Shown piece by piece: positions 1 to 10,419 of a DNA stretch of 64,000 nucleotides. The stretch covers positions 19,828 through 83,827 of the forward strand of contig NZ_ADAQ01000005.1 of the NCBI RefSeq assembly GCF_000176515.1, written 5' to 3'. Position 1 is the stretch's first letter. Each line of letters begins with the position of its first letter. Source of the DNA: Grimontia hollisae CIP 101886. GTDB lineage: Bacteria; Pseudomonadota; Gammaproteobacteria; Enterobacterales; Vibrionaceae. The position numbers and the translations under genes are program-made. The notes beneath the pieces were generated by a model. That model was not told where the DNA came from. It did not search any database and was given only the letters and a program-made list of their open reading frames with translations.

Positions 1-408
1 ACGACACTGCGGCTGCATGGTGACTGCCACCCCAGCAATATTCTCTGGCGCGACGGCCCGATGTTTGTTGATTTGGATGACGCGCGTAATGGCCCGGCGA
101 TACAGGATATCTGGATGTTGCTAAACGGCAATCGGGCTGACCAACTCGCCCAATTGGATACCCTTTCCGATGCCTATTCAGAATTTCACGATTTTCCCGC
201 CAATGAGTTGCAACTTATTGAGCCGTTGCGCGGTCTGAGAATGGTACATTACATGGCATGGCTGGCAAAACGCTGGGAAGACCCGGCATTTCCACGTGCA
301 TTCCCATGGTTTGCTGAGGCAAAATACTGGGAAAATCAGGTACTCGCCTTTAAAGAACAATTGGCAGCCCTTGAAGAGCCACCACTTACTCTGGCACCTC
401 AATGGTAA
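1..408 (+). CDS. srkA: Stress response kinase A, C-terminal part
   Basis: Cut by the window start; the reading frame is open from base 1. The first residues read LHGDCHPSNILW followed by FVDLDDA, the catalytic loop (HGDxHxxN) and metal-binding DxD of aminoglycoside-phosphotransferase-like kinases, in the form typical of YihE/SrkA. SrkA is a cytoplasmic Ser/Thr protein kinase that protects cells under envelope and oxidative stress. It lies 35 bases upstream of dsbA on the same strand, as in E. coli, where the two genes are cotranscribed. About the last 135 residues are present; the N-terminal lobe is outside the window. Confidence 0.9.
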   Translation, partial: TTLRLHGDCHPSNILWRDGPMFVDLDDARNGPAIQDIWMLLNGNRADQLAQLDTLSDAYSEFHDFPANELQLIEPLRGLRMVHYMAWLAKRWEDPAFPRAFPWFAEAKYWENQVLAFKEQLAALEEPPLTLAPQW

Positions 409-443
409 ATTGCCGCGACTCAAATTCAGGGAGAAAATAAATA

Positions 444-1046
444 ATGTTGAAAAAACTGTTTACTGTGGCGGCAGCCGCCATGTTGGCCTTCTCAGCGCAG
501 GCTGCACGCTTCGAGGCAGGCGAAGATTATCAGGTACTGGATCTGCCAAAAAGCGACACACCGACCGTGACCGAGTTTTTCTCGTTTTACTGTCCGCACT
601 GCTTTCAAAGCCAACCTCTCATGGAAGCGCTGAAAGAAAATACGCCAGACAATACAAGCTTTACCAAAAATCACGTTTCTTTCATGGGCGGAAACATGGG
701 TAGCGCACTGAGCAAAGCTTACGCCACGGCTATGATGCTGGACGTGGAAGACAAAATCGTACCGGTGATTTTTAACCGTATCCACCTGATGCAAAAGCCA
801 CCACGCAATCAGGAAGAGCTACGCCAACTGTTTATCGATGAAGGGGTGGATGCTGAGAAGTTCGACGGTACCTACAACAGCTTTGCAGCCAATGCGATGG
901 CTAACCGTTTCGACAAAGCGTTCAGTGATTCAGGCTTACGTGGTGTACCCGCCGTCATCGTTAACGGCAAGTACCATGTCACACCCAAGACTATCAAAAC
1001 TAAAGAAGACTACTTTGCACTGGTGAACTTCCTTCTGACCCAATGA
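444..1046 (+). CDS. dsbA: Thiol:disulfide interchange protein DsbA
   Basis: Periplasmic oxidase that introduces disulfide bonds into exported proteins and is reoxidised by DsbB. The 200-residue length fits the family. Residues 1-20 form a Sec signal peptide (KK, then an Ala/Leu-rich core ending SAQA). The thioredoxin-fold active site is FYCPHC, with C50 and C53, the CPHC dipeptide pair typical of DsbA. A cis-Pro loop (RGVPAVIVNGKY) follows near residue 170. An AGGGAGA ribosome site precedes the ATG. It probably forms an operon with srkA and ends at a strong hairpin terminator. Confidence 0.96.
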   Translation: MLKKLFTVAAAAMLAFSAQAARFEAGEDYQVLDLPKSDTPTVTEFFSFYCPHCFQSQPLMEALKENTPDNTSFTKNHVSFMGGNMGSALSKAYATAMMLDVEDKIVPVIFNRIHLMQKPPRNQEELRQLFIDEGVDAEKFDGTYNSFAANAMANRFDKAFSDSGLRGVPAVIVNGKYHVTPKTIKTKEDYFALVNFLLTQ

Positions 1047-1068
1047 GTGGGACCAGGGACCATCAAGA

Positions 1069-1094
1069 GAAAAGGGCTTCTAAAGCCCTTTTTT
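1069..1094 (+). terminator. Intrinsic terminator after dsbA
   Basis: AAAGGGCTT-CT-AAAGCCCTTTTTT: a perfect GC-containing stem with a T-run, 23 bases after the dsbA stop. It lies between the converging dsbA and yihG genes and could work in both directions. Confidence 0.9.
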
Positions 1095-1108
1095 ACTGCC
1101 TTTTCCTG

Positions 1109-2023
1109 TTAAACCGTTGACTCTTCCTGTGCTACCACCGGTGTTACCACTGGTTGCCCAGTATAGATACTCTCCAGTGTCTTATCTTTTTCCTGCCAGA
1201 TGCCATTTAGCCACTGGTGGAAACGCCGCTTGAATGCTTTGTCATTAAAGTAATCACCTGCGACGTTGTCATCAACAGGAAGGGTGTCGATACGCACCAC
1301 AATTCTTTTCATCTTTCCATCCAGCAAATCCCTAAACGGCAGGTACCGGTTGTCCGGATAGGCCACAGTTACGTTAATAATGGCATCAAACTGATCCCCC
1401 ATCGCCCCCAATGTATAGGCGATTCCGCCGGTCTTCGGCGGTAACAGATTCTGATACGGCGAGCGTGTCTGGCGTCTTTTTTCATCGGTAAAGCGGGTGC
1501 CTTCCACAAAATTGACCACCGTGGTGGGAGTATGGAGGAAGCGTTCACAGGATTTGCGGGTGGTGGCCAGATCGCAGCCACGCTTTTCCGGGTGCTTGAG
1601 CAAATATTGGCGTGAGTAGCGCTTCATAAATGGCATATCCACCGCCCAACACGCCATGCCAAGAAACGGCACATACAGCAACTGCTGCTTGAGGAAGAAC
1701 TTAGCCATGGGAATGCGGTTGCGAAATACGGAAAAAATCACCACGATATCGGCCCAACTGAGGTGATTGCAAATCAGCAGATACCACCCTTCTTTACTGA
1801 GCGTTTCTCCGCCCTCAATGTCCCATTCCACGTCAGAAGTCAGGTTCAGGAGTTGAAGGTTACCAGTCGCCCATGCCCATATCATGCCATTACAAAGCCA
1901 ACTGACAGCCCGTTGCAGCGATGGAATAGGGAACAATATTTTGATCAAGGCCAAGCAGCAGATCAGCACTGACCAAAACGCAGTATTCAGGCTAACCAGA
2001 AATGCATTCAAAAATAGTAACAA
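1109..2023 (-). CDS. yihG: YihG-like lysophospholipid acyltransferase
   Basis: Inner-membrane PlsC-fold acyltransferase of 304 residues. The N-terminus is hydrophobic (about residues 1-45). The acyltransferase motifs are visible: NHLSWAD (NHx4D, near residue 87), FVEGTRF and a following proline-rich block. Closely resembles E. coli YihG, which acylates lysophosphatidic acid and also sits next to dsbA, facing it. The only start matching the homologue's N-terminus is a TTG at 2023, with an AGGA ribosome site about 9 bases upstream; I see no better ATG. The gene converges on dsbA. Confidence 0.88.
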   Translation of the reverse strand: MLLFLNAFLVSLNTAFWSVLICCLALIKILFPIPSLQRAVSWLCNGMIWAWATGNLQLLNLTSDVEWDIEGGETLSKEGWYLLICNHLSWADIVVIFSVFRNRIPMAKFFLKQQLLYVPFLGMACWAVDMPFMKRYSRQYLLKHPEKRGCDLATTRKSCERFLHTPTTVVNFVEGTRFTDEKRRQTRSPYQNLLPPKTGGIAYTLGAMGDQFDAIINVTVAYPDNRYLPFRDLLDGKMKRIVVRIDTLPVDDNVAGDYFNDKAFKRRFHQWLNGIWQEKDKTLESIYTGQPVVTPVVAQEESTV

Positions 2024-2140
2024 AGTCTTGGTCCTACGGCGTCTTCACGAAGTCGTTATTCAAACGCCATGATACGGCGCAGGAATAAAAAACACCATTC
2101 AGTTAAAAGCGATTGCATCAGTAAGGCAACGCTGCCCCTC

Positions 2141-3667
2141 CTAACTTGCCATGGCTGTCAGTTGTTTGAGCAACCGGTCCATCGAACGGTAGCCCAGCGC
2201 TTCTGCCAAGTGCCCGCGCTGGATATTTTCCTCGCCGGACAAGTCCGCAATAGTACGTGCTACTTTAATGATCCGGTGGTAAGCACGGATAGAAAGCCCC
2301 AGACGGTGCAGGGCAGTTTCAAGAAAATCTGCGTCTGCTTTGTCCAGCGGGCAGTAGGTTTCAATTTCACGGCTCGAAAGCTGGCTGTTCACTTTTCCGG
2401 CCCGTGCAAGCATCACCGCCCGGGCTCTATTCACCCGGGCTTTCACCACAGAGGTTGGTTCCCCGCGATCGCCCCCTTCGGTGAGAGTGCCACGCGGTAG
2501 CGCCGGTATCTCGATAGACAGGTCGAAACGATCTAAAAAAGGACCAGAGAGGCGGTTGAGGTAGCGAAGGGTTGCCTGGGGATTGGAGCGGGCAAGCTGG
2601 CCTTCGTAGTGCCCGGTTGGGCTGGGGTTTAACGCACCAATAAGCTGGAAACGGGCGGGGAAACAGGTTTTACCGTTAGCACGGGAGATCACTACTTCAC
2701 CGGATTCCAGCGGCTCACGCAGGGAATCCAGCACCTTGCGCTCAAATTCCGGCATTTCATCAAGGAACAACAAGCCGTTGTGGGCCAGAGAAATCTCACC
2801 AGGTTTTGGTGTCGAGCCGCCTCCCACCAGCGCCGCCATAGAGCTGGAATGATGCGGTGTGCGGAATGGACGCTGTCGCCAGTTTCCTTCATGCAACGGT
2901 TTCTCGGTCAGCGATGTAATCGCGGCAGTCTCCAGTGCTTCCTTGTCACTCATTGGCGGCAGAAGATCGGCCATGCGTGAGGCCAGCATGGTTTTACCTG
3001 TGCCTGGCGGGCCAAGGAAAAGAAGGTTGTGGGACCCGGCGGCGGCAATCTCCAGTGCCCGCTTTCCCTGTTGCTGCCCAATGATATCCTGCATACAGCG
3101 GGTTGGGACTATGGGTGCAATATCATGCGCTTCGAGTTCATTGAGCATCAGGCTGCCCTGTCCACATAAATGGCGGCAAACAGACACCAAATCCGGCGCA
3201 GACACATGGACATCTCTACCCACCAGTGCGACCTGTCCGCCATTTTCATCGGGCACCACCAGACTGCGCCCCGCATCACGGCAGGCAACAGCGGCGGGCA
3301 ATGTCCCTTTTACCGACCTCAGTTGACCTGACAATGCCAGCTCTCCGACAAACTCATGGCGATCCAGTCTGGTCATCGGTATCTGCCCGGACGCCGCCAG
3401 AATGCCAAGGGCGATAGGTAAATCAAACCTCCCCCCTTCTTTTGGCAAGTCGGCTGGCGCCAGGTTAACCGTAATCCGCCTTGCCGGAAATTCAAAACCG
3501 GCATTCACAATCGCGCTGCGTACCCTGTCGCGCGCCTCTTTGACCGTAGTTTCAGCAAGCCCTACCAGGGTGAATGCTGGCAGCCCGTTACTGATATGTA
3601 CTTCTACGGTCACCTGTGGTGCTTCAACGCCAACACAGGCGCGGCTTTGAATAATGGCAAGATTCAT
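2141..3667 (-). CDS. comM: ComM/YifB AAA+ ATPase (Mg-chelatase-like)
   Basis: 508-residue AAA+ protein with an N-terminal ChlI-like domain (about 1-190), Walker A GPPGTGKT near residue 220, Walker B LLFLDEMPEF, and a C-terminal Mg-chelatase domain. In Vibrio and Haemophilus ComM is a hexameric helicase that extends branch migration during natural transformation, raising integration of heterologous DNA. It lies divergent from the ilv operon, as yifB does beside ilvL in E. coli. The start is an ATG at 3667. No frameshift or missing motif is seen. Confidence 0.95.
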   Translation of the reverse strand: MNLAIIQSRACVGVEAPQVTVEVHISNGLPAFTLVGLAETTVKEARDRVRSAIVNAGFEFPARRITVNLAPADLPKEGGRFDLPIALGILAASGQIPMTRLDRHEFVGELALSGQLRSVKGTLPAAVACRDAGRSLVVPDENGGQVALVGRDVHVSAPDLVSVCRHLCGQGSLMLNELEAHDIAPIVPTRCMQDIIGQQQGKRALEIAAAGSHNLLFLGPPGTGKTMLASRMADLLPPMSDKEALETAAITSLTEKPLHEGNWRQRPFRTPHHSSSMAALVGGGSTPKPGEISLAHNGLLFLDEMPEFERKVLDSLREPLESGEVVISRANGKTCFPARFQLIGALNPSPTGHYEGQLARSNPQATLRYLNRLSGPFLDRFDLSIEIPALPRGTLTEGGDRGEPTSVVKARVNRARAVMLARAGKVNSQLSSREIETYCPLDKADADFLETALHRLGLSIRAYHRIIKVARTIADLSGEENIQRGHLAEALGYRSMDRLLKQLTAMAS

Positions 3668-3831
3668 AAGACAGATTTACTATTTATTTAATTATCAGAA
3701 AGTTAGATTCATAAACGAATAGTATTACTGCTTTACGGTACGGAAATTGGAAAATCTGGTCAGTTTTTGCTTGTCATGCGACAGAAGTCTGTGATACCAC
3801 TATGAGTGAACAACATCTGTGCAAACAAACG

Positions 3832-3860
3832 TTGACTTGAACATACGCCGTCGACAAAAT
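3832..3860 (+). promoter_or_regulatory. Candidate ilv operon promoter
   Basis: TTGACT (3832-3837) and CAAAAT (3855-3860) are separated by 17 bases just upstream of the leader peptide. The resulting 5' leader would be short. An alternative TTGTCA-like promoter lies near 3773, so the assignment is tentative. Confidence 0.45.
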
Positions 3861-3879
3861 CGGTGAAAAAAGAGACAAA

Positions 3880-3966
3880 ATGAATCACCTATCTCGCACC
3901 CTAATTATTATTATTTCAATTATCGTGGTGGTACTACCGCGAGGGGCAGCGACGGCGAGAACATAG
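3880..3966 (+). CDS. ilvL: ilv operon leader peptide
   Basis: A 28-codon open frame whose product contains [12 protein letters not shown]: six Ile, three Val and three Leu codons in all. These are the amino acids whose synthesis is controlled by the downstream operon. An intrinsic terminator follows after 18 bases and ilvG begins 169 bases after the leader stop. This is the classic transcription-attenuation layout: ribosome stalling on Ile/Val/Leu codons prevents the terminator from forming. The codon bias and context make it convincing even though it is very short. Confidence 0.93.
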   Translation: MNHLSRTLIIIISIIVVVLPRGAATART

Positions 3967-3984
3967 CACACAAACATCGCAACC

Positions 3985-4017
3985 AGCCCCCGCATCGAAA
4001 GGTCCGGGGGCTTTTTT
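3985..4017 (+). terminator. ilv attenuator terminator
   Basis: AGCCCCCG (3985-3992) pairs with CGGGGGCT (4005-4012), followed by six Ts. It lies between the leader peptide and ilvG and is therefore the attenuator of the ilvGMEDA operon. Confidence 0.92.
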
Positions 4018-4135
4018 CACATTTGGATGTAGGGTTAATGCCCGGGTTGCAAAACGCAAAAGGAAAACGCGGTATGGAACTGTCTCAGGAAGCAGGGCAG
4101 ACACACGCCCAGACAGGATGTCACGGGAGGTCACA

Positions 4136-5782
4136 ATGACAGGTGCACAACAGGTGGTAGAAGCCTTAAGGAAGCAAGGTGTAAACACCATTTTTGGGTA
4201 TCCGGGCGGGGCAATCATGCCTGTCTACGATGCCCTTTATGACGGCGGTGTGGACCATATCCTCTGTCGCCATGAACAGGGGGCTGCCATGGCCGCGATC
4301 GGTTATGCGCGCGCTACCGGTGGTGTCGGTGTCTGCCTCGCCACTTCTGGTCCCGGCGCCACCAACCTTATCACCGGCCTTGCTGATGCCATGATGGACT
4401 CTGTGCCCGTCGTCGCCATTACCGGCCAGGTCGCCAGCCCTCTGATTGGCACCGATGCCTTCCAGGAAGTCGATGTTCTCGGTCTTTCCCTTGCCTGTAC
4501 CAAACACAGTTTTCTGGTAACGGATACCTCAAAACTTGCATCAACGCTGGCAGAAGCTTTTGTTGTGGCAAAAGAAGGTCGTCCGGGACCCGTGCTGGTG
4601 GATATCGCCAAAGATGTTCAGCTTGCCCACATCGAGGAAGCGTTCATGGCTATCACACCTCAGCCTTCTGTACCTGAGGTGTCTGAAACGTTGTTGCAGG
4701 AAGCCAACGCCCTTATCGCACAAGCCAAACAACCCATAGTGTACGTGGGGGGCGGCGTGCAGCTTGCCCATGCGACCGATACCCTGCGTCAGTTTTTAGA
4801 CCACAGCCAGATCCCAGCTACCAGTACCTTGAAAGGGCTGGGCTCAGTCGATAAAGATTATCCTTACTATCTCGGCATGCTCGGGATGCATGGCACCAAG
4901 GCAGCCAACCTTGCGGTGCAACAGTCCGACCTGTTGATTGCCATCGGCGCCCGCTTTGATGATCGCGTCACCGGTAAGCTCGATACCTTTGCACCCCATG
5001 CCAAAGTTATCCATATCGACATCGATGCCGCCGAATTTAACAAGCTTCGCCGTGCCAATGTGCCACTGCGCGGCGAGTTGAATGCAGTGTTGCCGCAGCT
5101 GGGAGAGCCCGCGGACATTCATGACTGGCAACAGCGTGTGCAGACCATGAAAGCCGATTTTGGCTGGCGCTACGACCACCCGGGGGACGCCATCTTTGCG
5201 CCGCTCCTGCTCAAACAGCTTTCTGACCTCATGCCGGATTCTACGGTTGTGGCGACAGATGTGGGCCAGCACCAGATGTGGGTCGCGCAACACGTTGAGC
5301 CGCGCCGTCCGGAGAACCTTTTGACCTCGGCAGGGCTCGGTACGATGGGCTTTGGTCTGCCCGCTGCCATGGGCGCGAAAATGGCGCGTCCGGATGACGA
5401 AGTTGTGTTAGTGTCGGGTGATGGTTCATTTATGATGAACATTCAGGAACTTGGCACCCTGAAGCGTCGCAGTATTCCGGTTAAGATAGTGCTGCTGGAT
5501 AATCAGCGTCTGGGGATGGTTCGCCAGTGGCAACAGCTTTTCTTCGAAGAGCGTTATAGCGAAACCAACCTGTCAGATAACCCGGACTTCGTGACACTCG
5601 CATCAGCGTTTAACATTCCGGGTAAAACCATTACCCGCAAAGACGAAGTGCTTCCTGCCCTGCAGGCGTTGCTGGCCAGTGACACCGCCTACTTGCTGCA
5701 TGTTGCTATCTCAGAGGAAGAGAACGTATGGCCACTGGTTCCACCCGGTGCCGCTAACCAGGATATGTTGGAGCGTACATGA
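4136..5782 (+). CDS. ilvG: Acetolactate synthase II, large subunit
   Basis: Thiamine-diphosphate enzyme that condenses pyruvate with pyruvate or 2-oxobutyrate in Val/Leu/Ile synthesis. N-terminal TPP domain ([22 protein letters not shown]), central FAD/Rossmann domain, and C-terminal TPP domain with GDGSFMMN and [13 protein letters not shown] choose the ATG at 4136, 548 residues, because GGGAGG lies 6 bases upstream and the protein then begins [15 protein letters not shown], like E. coli IlvG. An in-frame ATG at 4118 is less well placed. The gene is intact, unlike the frameshifted copy of E. coli K-12. Confidence 0.97.
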   Translation: MTGAQQVVEALRKQGVNTIFGYPGGAIMPVYDALYDGGVDHILCRHEQGAAMAAIGYARATGGVGVCLATSGPGATNLITGLADAMMDSVPVVAITGQVASPLIGTDAFQEVDVLGLSLACTKHSFLVTDTSKLASTLAEAFVVAKEGRPGPVLVDIAKDVQLAHIEEAFMAITPQPSVPEVSETLLQEANALIAQAKQPIVYVGGGVQLAHATDTLRQFLDHSQIPATSTLKGLGSVDKDYPYYLGMLGMHGTKAANLAVQQSDLLIAIGARFDDRVTGKLDTFAPHAKVIHIDIDAAEFNKLRRANVPLRGELNAVLPQLGEPADIHDWQQRVQTMKADFGWRYDHPGDAIFAPLLLKQLSDLMPDSTVVATDVGQHQMWVAQHVEPRRPENLLTSAGLGTMGFGLPAAMGAKMARPDDEVVLVSGDGSFMMNIQELGTLKRRSIPVKIVLLDNQRLGMVRQWQQLFFEERYSETNLSDNPDFVTLASAFNIPGKTITRKDEVLPALQALLASDTAYLLHVAISEEENVWPLVPPGAANQDMLERT

Positions 5783-6027
5783 GCCAATCACACACCCTGC
5801 TTATCAATGCTGACGACCAGCCAGAATTGCTGGAACGCTTGCTTCGCATTGTCCGTCACCGCGGATTCCGCCTGACAAGCCTCGATATGCACCACATTGG
5901 CGACAGCAATGCGGTCGAAATTACTCTGCAGGTGAAGAGCGATCGCCCGATCGCCAACCTTCAAAGCCAGTTAGACAAATTATGGGATGTCTCACGCGTA
6001 CGTCTGCTCCCGCTAGAACAACAGTAA
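5779..6027 (+). CDS. ilvM: Acetolactate synthase II, small subunit
   Basis: 82-residue ACT-domain regulatory subunit of acetohydroxyacid synthase II; it activates the IlvG catalytic subunit. Its ATGA overlaps the ilvG stop by 4 bases, a sign of translational coupling for a fixed-ratio complex. The ACT pattern is visible in [20 protein letters not shown] and the second strand [11 protein letters not shown]. Confidence 0.94.
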   Translation: MSQSHTLLINADDQPELLERLLRIVRHRGFRLTSLDMHHIGDSNAVEITLQVKSDRPIANLQSQLDKLWDVSRVRLLPLEQQ

Positions 6028-6050
6028 TGCGTTAAAAAGGATTAATAACA

Positions 6051-6986
6051 ATGGCAAATACAGCGGATTATATCTGGTCAAATGGCGAACTGATCCCATG
6101 GCAAGATGCCACCGTTCACGTACTGACTCACGCTATGCATTATGGCACCTCCGTTTTTGAAGGGATTCGTTGCTACGACACTCCCAATGGTCCTGTGGTC
6201 TTCCGCCACCGCGAGCACATGCAGCGCCTGAAAGACAGCGCCAAGATTTACCGCTTCCCGATCCCCTACTCGGTGGATGAACTGATGGAAGCGTGCCGCG
6301 AAACCTTGCGTGCCAACAACCTGAGCTCAGCCTATATCCGTCCGCTTGGGTTTGTCGGCAATGTCGGCCTTGGCGTATGCCCGCCACCGGATACCAAAAT
6401 GGACCTCATCATCGCCGCCTTCAGCTGGGGCACTTACCTCGGTGAAGATGCCCTGGCAAAGGGTGTCGATGCCATGATTTCAAGCTGGAACCGCGCCGCG
6501 CCCAACACCATCCCTACTGCGGCAAAAGCCGGTGGTAACTACCTGTCGAGCCTGCTGGTGGGTGGCGAAGCCCGTCGCCATGGTTATGCAGAAGGGATTG
6601 CACTGAGTGTTGACGGCTACCTGTCGGAAGGTGCCGGTGAGAACCTGTTTGTGGTGAAAAACGGTGTTATTTCAACGCCTCCGGCGACCAGTGCCATTCT
6701 GCCGGGTATCACCCGCGACTCCATCATGACCCTTGCCAAAGACATGGGTTATGAAGTGCGTGAAGAGAACATTGCGCGCGAAGCGCTCTATCTGGCGGAT
6801 GAAGTCTTTATGACCGGCACTGCAGCGGAAATTGTGCCGGTACGCAGTGTAGACCAGATCACTGTGGGAGAAGGTAAACGCGGTCCGATCACAGAAAAAG
6901 TGCAAGCCACCTTCTTTGGCCTGTTCAATGGCCAGACAGAAGATAAATGGGGATGGCTGGATCCGGTCTCGCCAACCGACAAATAA
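6051..6986 (+). CDS. ilvE: Branched-chain amino acid aminotransferase
   Basis: Class IV PLP aminotransferase of 311 residues that catalyses the last transamination to Val, Leu and Ile. Characteristic segments are HYGTSVFEGIRCY near the N-terminus, the PLP-lysine region TAAKAGGNYLSSLL (Lys near residue 160), the YLSEGAGENLFVV loop and the C-terminal VFMTGTAAEIVPV phosphate-binding loop. It starts 23 bases after ilvM with an AAGGAT ribosome site. Third gene of the operon. Confidence 0.97.
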   Translation: MANTADYIWSNGELIPWQDATVHVLTHAMHYGTSVFEGIRCYDTPNGPVVFRHREHMQRLKDSAKIYRFPIPYSVDELMEACRETLRANNLSSAYIRPLGFVGNVGLGVCPPPDTKMDLIIAAFSWGTYLGEDALAKGVDAMISSWNRAAPNTIPTAAKAGGNYLSSLLVGGEARRHGYAEGIALSVDGYLSEGAGENLFVVKNGVISTPPATSAILPGITRDSIMTLAKDMGYEVREENIAREALYLADEVFMTGTAAEIVPVRSVDQITVGEGKRGPITEKVQATFFGLFNGQTEDKWGWLDPVSPTDK

Positions 6987-7007
6987 GCAGCTTAGAGGAA
7001 TAAGGAA

Positions 7008-8849
7008 ATGCCTAAGTACCGTTCAGCTACCACCACCCATGGCCGGAATATGGCCGGTGCCCGTGCCCTGTGGCGCGCCACCGGCGTAAAAGATGAAGAT
7101 TTCGGCAAACCCATCATCGCCGTGGTGAACTCCTTCACCCAGTTTGTCCCCGGCCACGTTCATCTTAAAGATCTTGGCCAGCTGGTCGCCAAGGAAATCG
7201 AAGCCGCAGGCGGTATCGCCAAAGAATTCAACACCATTGCCGTTGATGACGGTATCGCCATGGGTCATGGCGGCATGCTCTACAGCCTGCCTTCACGTGA
7301 ACTGATTGCCGATTCGGTGGAATACATGGTCAATGCCCACTGCGCGGACGCCATGGTGTGCATCTCCAACTGTGACAAGATCACCCCGGGGATGCTGATG
7401 GCCTCGATGCGCATCAATATTCCTACGATCTTTGTGTCCGGCGGCCCAATGGAAGCAGGCACAACCAAACTGTCGGATCAGATCCTGAAACTGGATCTGG
7501 TAGATGCAATGATCCAGGGTGCCGATCCTAATGTGTCTGACGAGCAAAGCGAACAGATCGAACGCTCAGCGTGTCCAACCTGCGGCTCGTGTTCAGGGAT
7601 GTTTACCGCCAACTCGATGAACTGCCTGACCGAGGCCCTTGGCCTCAGCCAGCCGGGTAATGGCTCCATGCTGGCAACCCACGCTGACCGTAAACAGCTG
7701 TTTATCACCGCAGGCCAACGCATTGTCGAACTGACCAAGCGTTATTATGAGCAGGACGACGCATCGACCCTGCCACGTAACATTGCCAGCAAAGCCGCCC
7801 TGGAAAACGCCATGGCGCTGGATATTGCCATGGGTGGCTCCACCAACACCATCCTTCACCTGCTGGCAGCTGCTCAGGAAGGGGAAATCGACTTTGACAT
7901 GTCAGACATCGACCGCCTGTCCCGTCAGGTGCCACACCTTTGTAAAGTCGCGCCGTCAACCCAGAAATACCACATGGAGGATGTGCACCGCGCCGGTGGC
8001 GTGATGGGCATTCTGGGCGAGCTTGATCGTGCGGGCCTGTTGAAAACCGATGTCCCGAATATATTGGGTGAAACTCTGGCCGATACCCTGGCGAAGTACG
8101 ACATTGCTGTGACGGACAGCGAAGAGGTGAAAACTTTCTTCCGCGCAGGTCCTGCCGGTATTCGTACCACCAAGGCATTTTCACAGGATTGCCGCTGGGA
8201 GAGTCTAGATGACGACCGCGCTGAAGGATGCATCCGCACCAAAGAACACGCTTACAGTCAGGATGGCGGTTTGGCAGTGCTGACAGGCAACATCGCTGTT
8301 GACGGCTGCATCGTAAAAACCGCAGGCGTAGAAAAAGAAAACCTGACCTTCTGTGGCCCGGCCCATGTGTTTGAAAGCCAGGAAGATGCGGTCAACGGTA
8401 TCCTCGGTGGCGCAGTGAAAGCCGGTGAAGTGGTGGTTATCCGCTATGAAGGACCAAAAGGTGGCCCGGGTATGCAGGAAATGCTCTACCCGACCACCTA
8501 CCTTAAATCCATGGGCTTAGGTAAAGCCTGCGCCCTTATCACCGATGGTCGCTTCTCTGGCGGCACCAGTGGGCTGTCTATCGGGCACGTTTCTCCGGAA
8601 GCAGCAAGCGGCGGCACCATTGGTCTGGTGAAACAGGGCGATATTATTGCTATCGACATTCCAAACCGCTCTATTGTGCTGGAAGTGGATGAAAGCGAAC
8701 TTGCTGAGCGCCGCGTGGAGCAAAACGACAAAGGTTGGAAGCCTGCGTCCCGCCAGCGCCAAGTCTCCTTTGCCCTGAAAGCCTATGCCAGCATGGCAAC
8801 CAGCGCAGATAAAGGTGCCGTTCGCGATAAAAGCAAACTGGAGGAGTGA
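7008..8849 (+). CDS. ilvD: Dihydroxy-acid dehydratase
   Basis: 613-residue Fe-S dehydratase that converts dihydroxy acids to 2-keto acids in branched-chain synthesis. The cluster cysteines are seen in [11 protein letters not shown] and [19 protein letters not shown]; the C-terminal [15 protein letters not shown] region is present. Length matches the family. A GAGGAA ribosome site lies ahead of the ATG. The gene end carries the ilvA ribosome site. Confidence 0.97.
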   Translation: MPKYRSATTTHGRNMAGARALWRATGVKDEDFGKPIIAVVNSFTQFVPGHVHLKDLGQLVAKEIEAAGGIAKEFNTIAVDDGIAMGHGGMLYSLPSRELIADSVEYMVNAHCADAMVCISNCDKITPGMLMASMRINIPTIFVSGGPMEAGTTKLSDQILKLDLVDAMIQGADPNVSDEQSEQIERSACPTCGSCSGMFTANSMNCLTEALGLSQPGNGSMLATHADRKQLFITAGQRIVELTKRYYEQDDASTLPRNIASKAALENAMALDIAMGGSTNTILHLLAAAQEGEIDFDMSDIDRLSRQVPHLCKVAPSTQKYHMEDVHRAGGVMGILGELDRAGLLKTDVPNILGETLADTLAKYDIAVTDSEEVKTFFRAGPAGIRTTKAFSQDCRWESLDDDRAEGCIRTKEHAYSQDGGLAVLTGNIAVDGCIVKTAGVEKENLTFCGPAHVFESQEDAVNGILGGAVKAGEVVVIRYEGPKGGPGMQEMLYPTTYLKSMGLGKACALITDGRFSGGTSGLSIGHVSPEAASGGTIGLVKQGDIIAIDIPNRSIVLEVDESELAERRVEQNDKGWKPASRQRQVSFALKAYASMATSADKGAVRDKSKLEE

Positions 8850-8851
8850 AC

Positions 8852-10414
8852 ATGAGTCAGGCCCGCCAACCTCACAGTGACCCTGCACCGCTCAGCAATG
8901 CCGATTACCTGCGTGATATTTTGCGCGCCCCTGTGTATGAGGCAGCCATTGTCAGCCCATTGCAGGACATGCCGCGGATTTCTCAGCGTTTGGGCAATAC
9001 CATCCAGCTCAAGCGCGAAGATCGCCAGCCGGTGCATTCCTTCAAGTTGCGCGGCGCCTATAACATGATGGCGCAGCTGACCGACGTCCAGAAACAAGCC
9101 GGTGTTATTGCCGCGTCTGCCGGAAACCATGCTCAGGGTGTGGCGCTTTCCGGCAGCAAGCTTGGCGTGAGCGCTACCATTGTTATGCCGCTTACCACCC
9201 CGGATATCAAAGTTGCGTCAGTACGCGGATTTGGTGGCAATGTGGTGCTGCATGGTAATAACTTTGACGAAGCCAAAGCCAAAGCCGTGGAGCTGGCACA
9301 AGCACATGGTTACACCTTTGTCCCTCCTTTTGACCATCCGTTGGTCATTGCAGGACAAGGCACCATGGGCATGGAAATGCTGCAACAAAATGGCCATCTG
9401 GACTATATTTTCCTGCCGGTCGGTGGCGGCGGTATCGCTGCCGGTGTCGCCGTTATCGTCAAACAACTGATGCCACAGGTAAAACTGATTGCCGTTGAGG
9501 CTGAAGATTCAGCCTGCCTGAAAGCAGCACTGGATGCCGGAGAGCCAGTCACCCTCAACAATGTTGGCACCTTCGCTGATGGTGTGGCGGTCAAACGCAT
9601 TGGCGATGAGACCTTCCGTCTGTGTCAGGAGCATCTTGATGACATCATCACCGTATCGAGCGATGAGATCTGCGCGGCAGTGAAAGATATCTTCGAAGAT
9701 ACCCGGGCAATTTCAGAACCCGCCGGTGCCCTGTCCCTGGCGGGATTAAAGAAATATACCGAGTTACACCAGCTCAAAGGGAAAAAGATGGCGGCGGTGC
9801 TTTCTGGTGCCAACACCAATTTCCACAGCCTGCGCTACGTGTCAGAGCGTGCAGAGCTGGGTGAAAAGCGTGAGGGCCTGCTGGCTGTCACCATTCCGGA
9901 ACGCACCGGTGCATTCCTTGATTTCTGTAAAATCCTGGGTGGGCGGGCAGTGACCGAGTTTAACTACCGGTACAGTGATGACACCCTGGCCAATATCTTC
10001 GTCGGTGTGCGCCTGCAAACCGGACAGGACGAGCTTGATGGCATCATTGCAGATCTGCGCAAAGGCGGCTATCCCGTACAGGATCTGTCTGATGATGAAA
10101 TGGCGAAAGTCCACATTCGCTATATGATTGGCGGGCGCCCGACGAAGGCGATGAAAGAGCGTCTCTACAGTTTTGAGTTTCCGGAATACCCAGGCGCCCT
10201 GCTGCGTTTTCTCAACACGCTGGGCACCCACTGGAGCATCAGTATCTTCAACTATCGCAACCACGGCGCCGACTATGGCCGTGTGCTGTGTGGCTTTAAA
10301 CTTGAAGACAAAGATATCCTGTCTTTTACTGCCCATCTTCGCGAACTTGGTTATGCCTGGAAGGATGAAACAGATAACCCGTCCTACAAATTCTTTCTTG
10401 CCAAAAACCCGTAA
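8852..10414 (+). CDS. ilvA: Threonine deaminase (biosynthetic)
   Basis: PLP enzyme that converts threonine to 2-oxobutyrate, the committed step to isoleucine. The catalytic domain contains HSFKLRGAYNMM (PLP Lys65), SAGNHAQGVA and the glycine loop PVGGGGIAAG. Two C-terminal ACT-like regulatory domains (about residues 330-520) identify the feedback-inhibited biosynthetic form. I choose the ATG at 8852 (520 residues), with GAGGAG 5 bases upstream; a GTG at 8846 lies inside that ribosome site. Last gene of the operon. Confidence 0.96.
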   Translation: MSQARQPHSDPAPLSNADYLRDILRAPVYEAAIVSPLQDMPRISQRLGNTIQLKREDRQPVHSFKLRGAYNMMAQLTDVQKQAGVIAASAGNHAQGVALSGSKLGVSATIVMPLTTPDIKVASVRGFGGNVVLHGNNFDEAKAKAVELAQAHGYTFVPPFDHPLVIAGQGTMGMEMLQQNGHLDYIFLPVGGGGIAAGVAVIVKQLMPQVKLIAVEAEDSACLKAALDAGEPVTLNNVGTFADGVAVKRIGDETFRLCQEHLDDIITVSSDEICAAVKDIFEDTRAISEPAGALSLAGLKKYTELHQLKGKKMAAVLSGANTNFHSLRYVSERAELGEKREGLLAVTIPERTGAFLDFCKILGGRAVTEFNYRYSDDTLANIFVGVRLQTGQDELDGIIADLRKGGYPVQDLSDDEMAKVHIRYMIGGRPTKAMKERLYSFEFPEYPGALLRFLNTLGTHWSISIFNYRNHGADYGRVLCGFKLEDKDILSFTAHLRELGYAWKDETDNPSYKFFLAKNP

Positions 10415-10419
10415 ACAAC

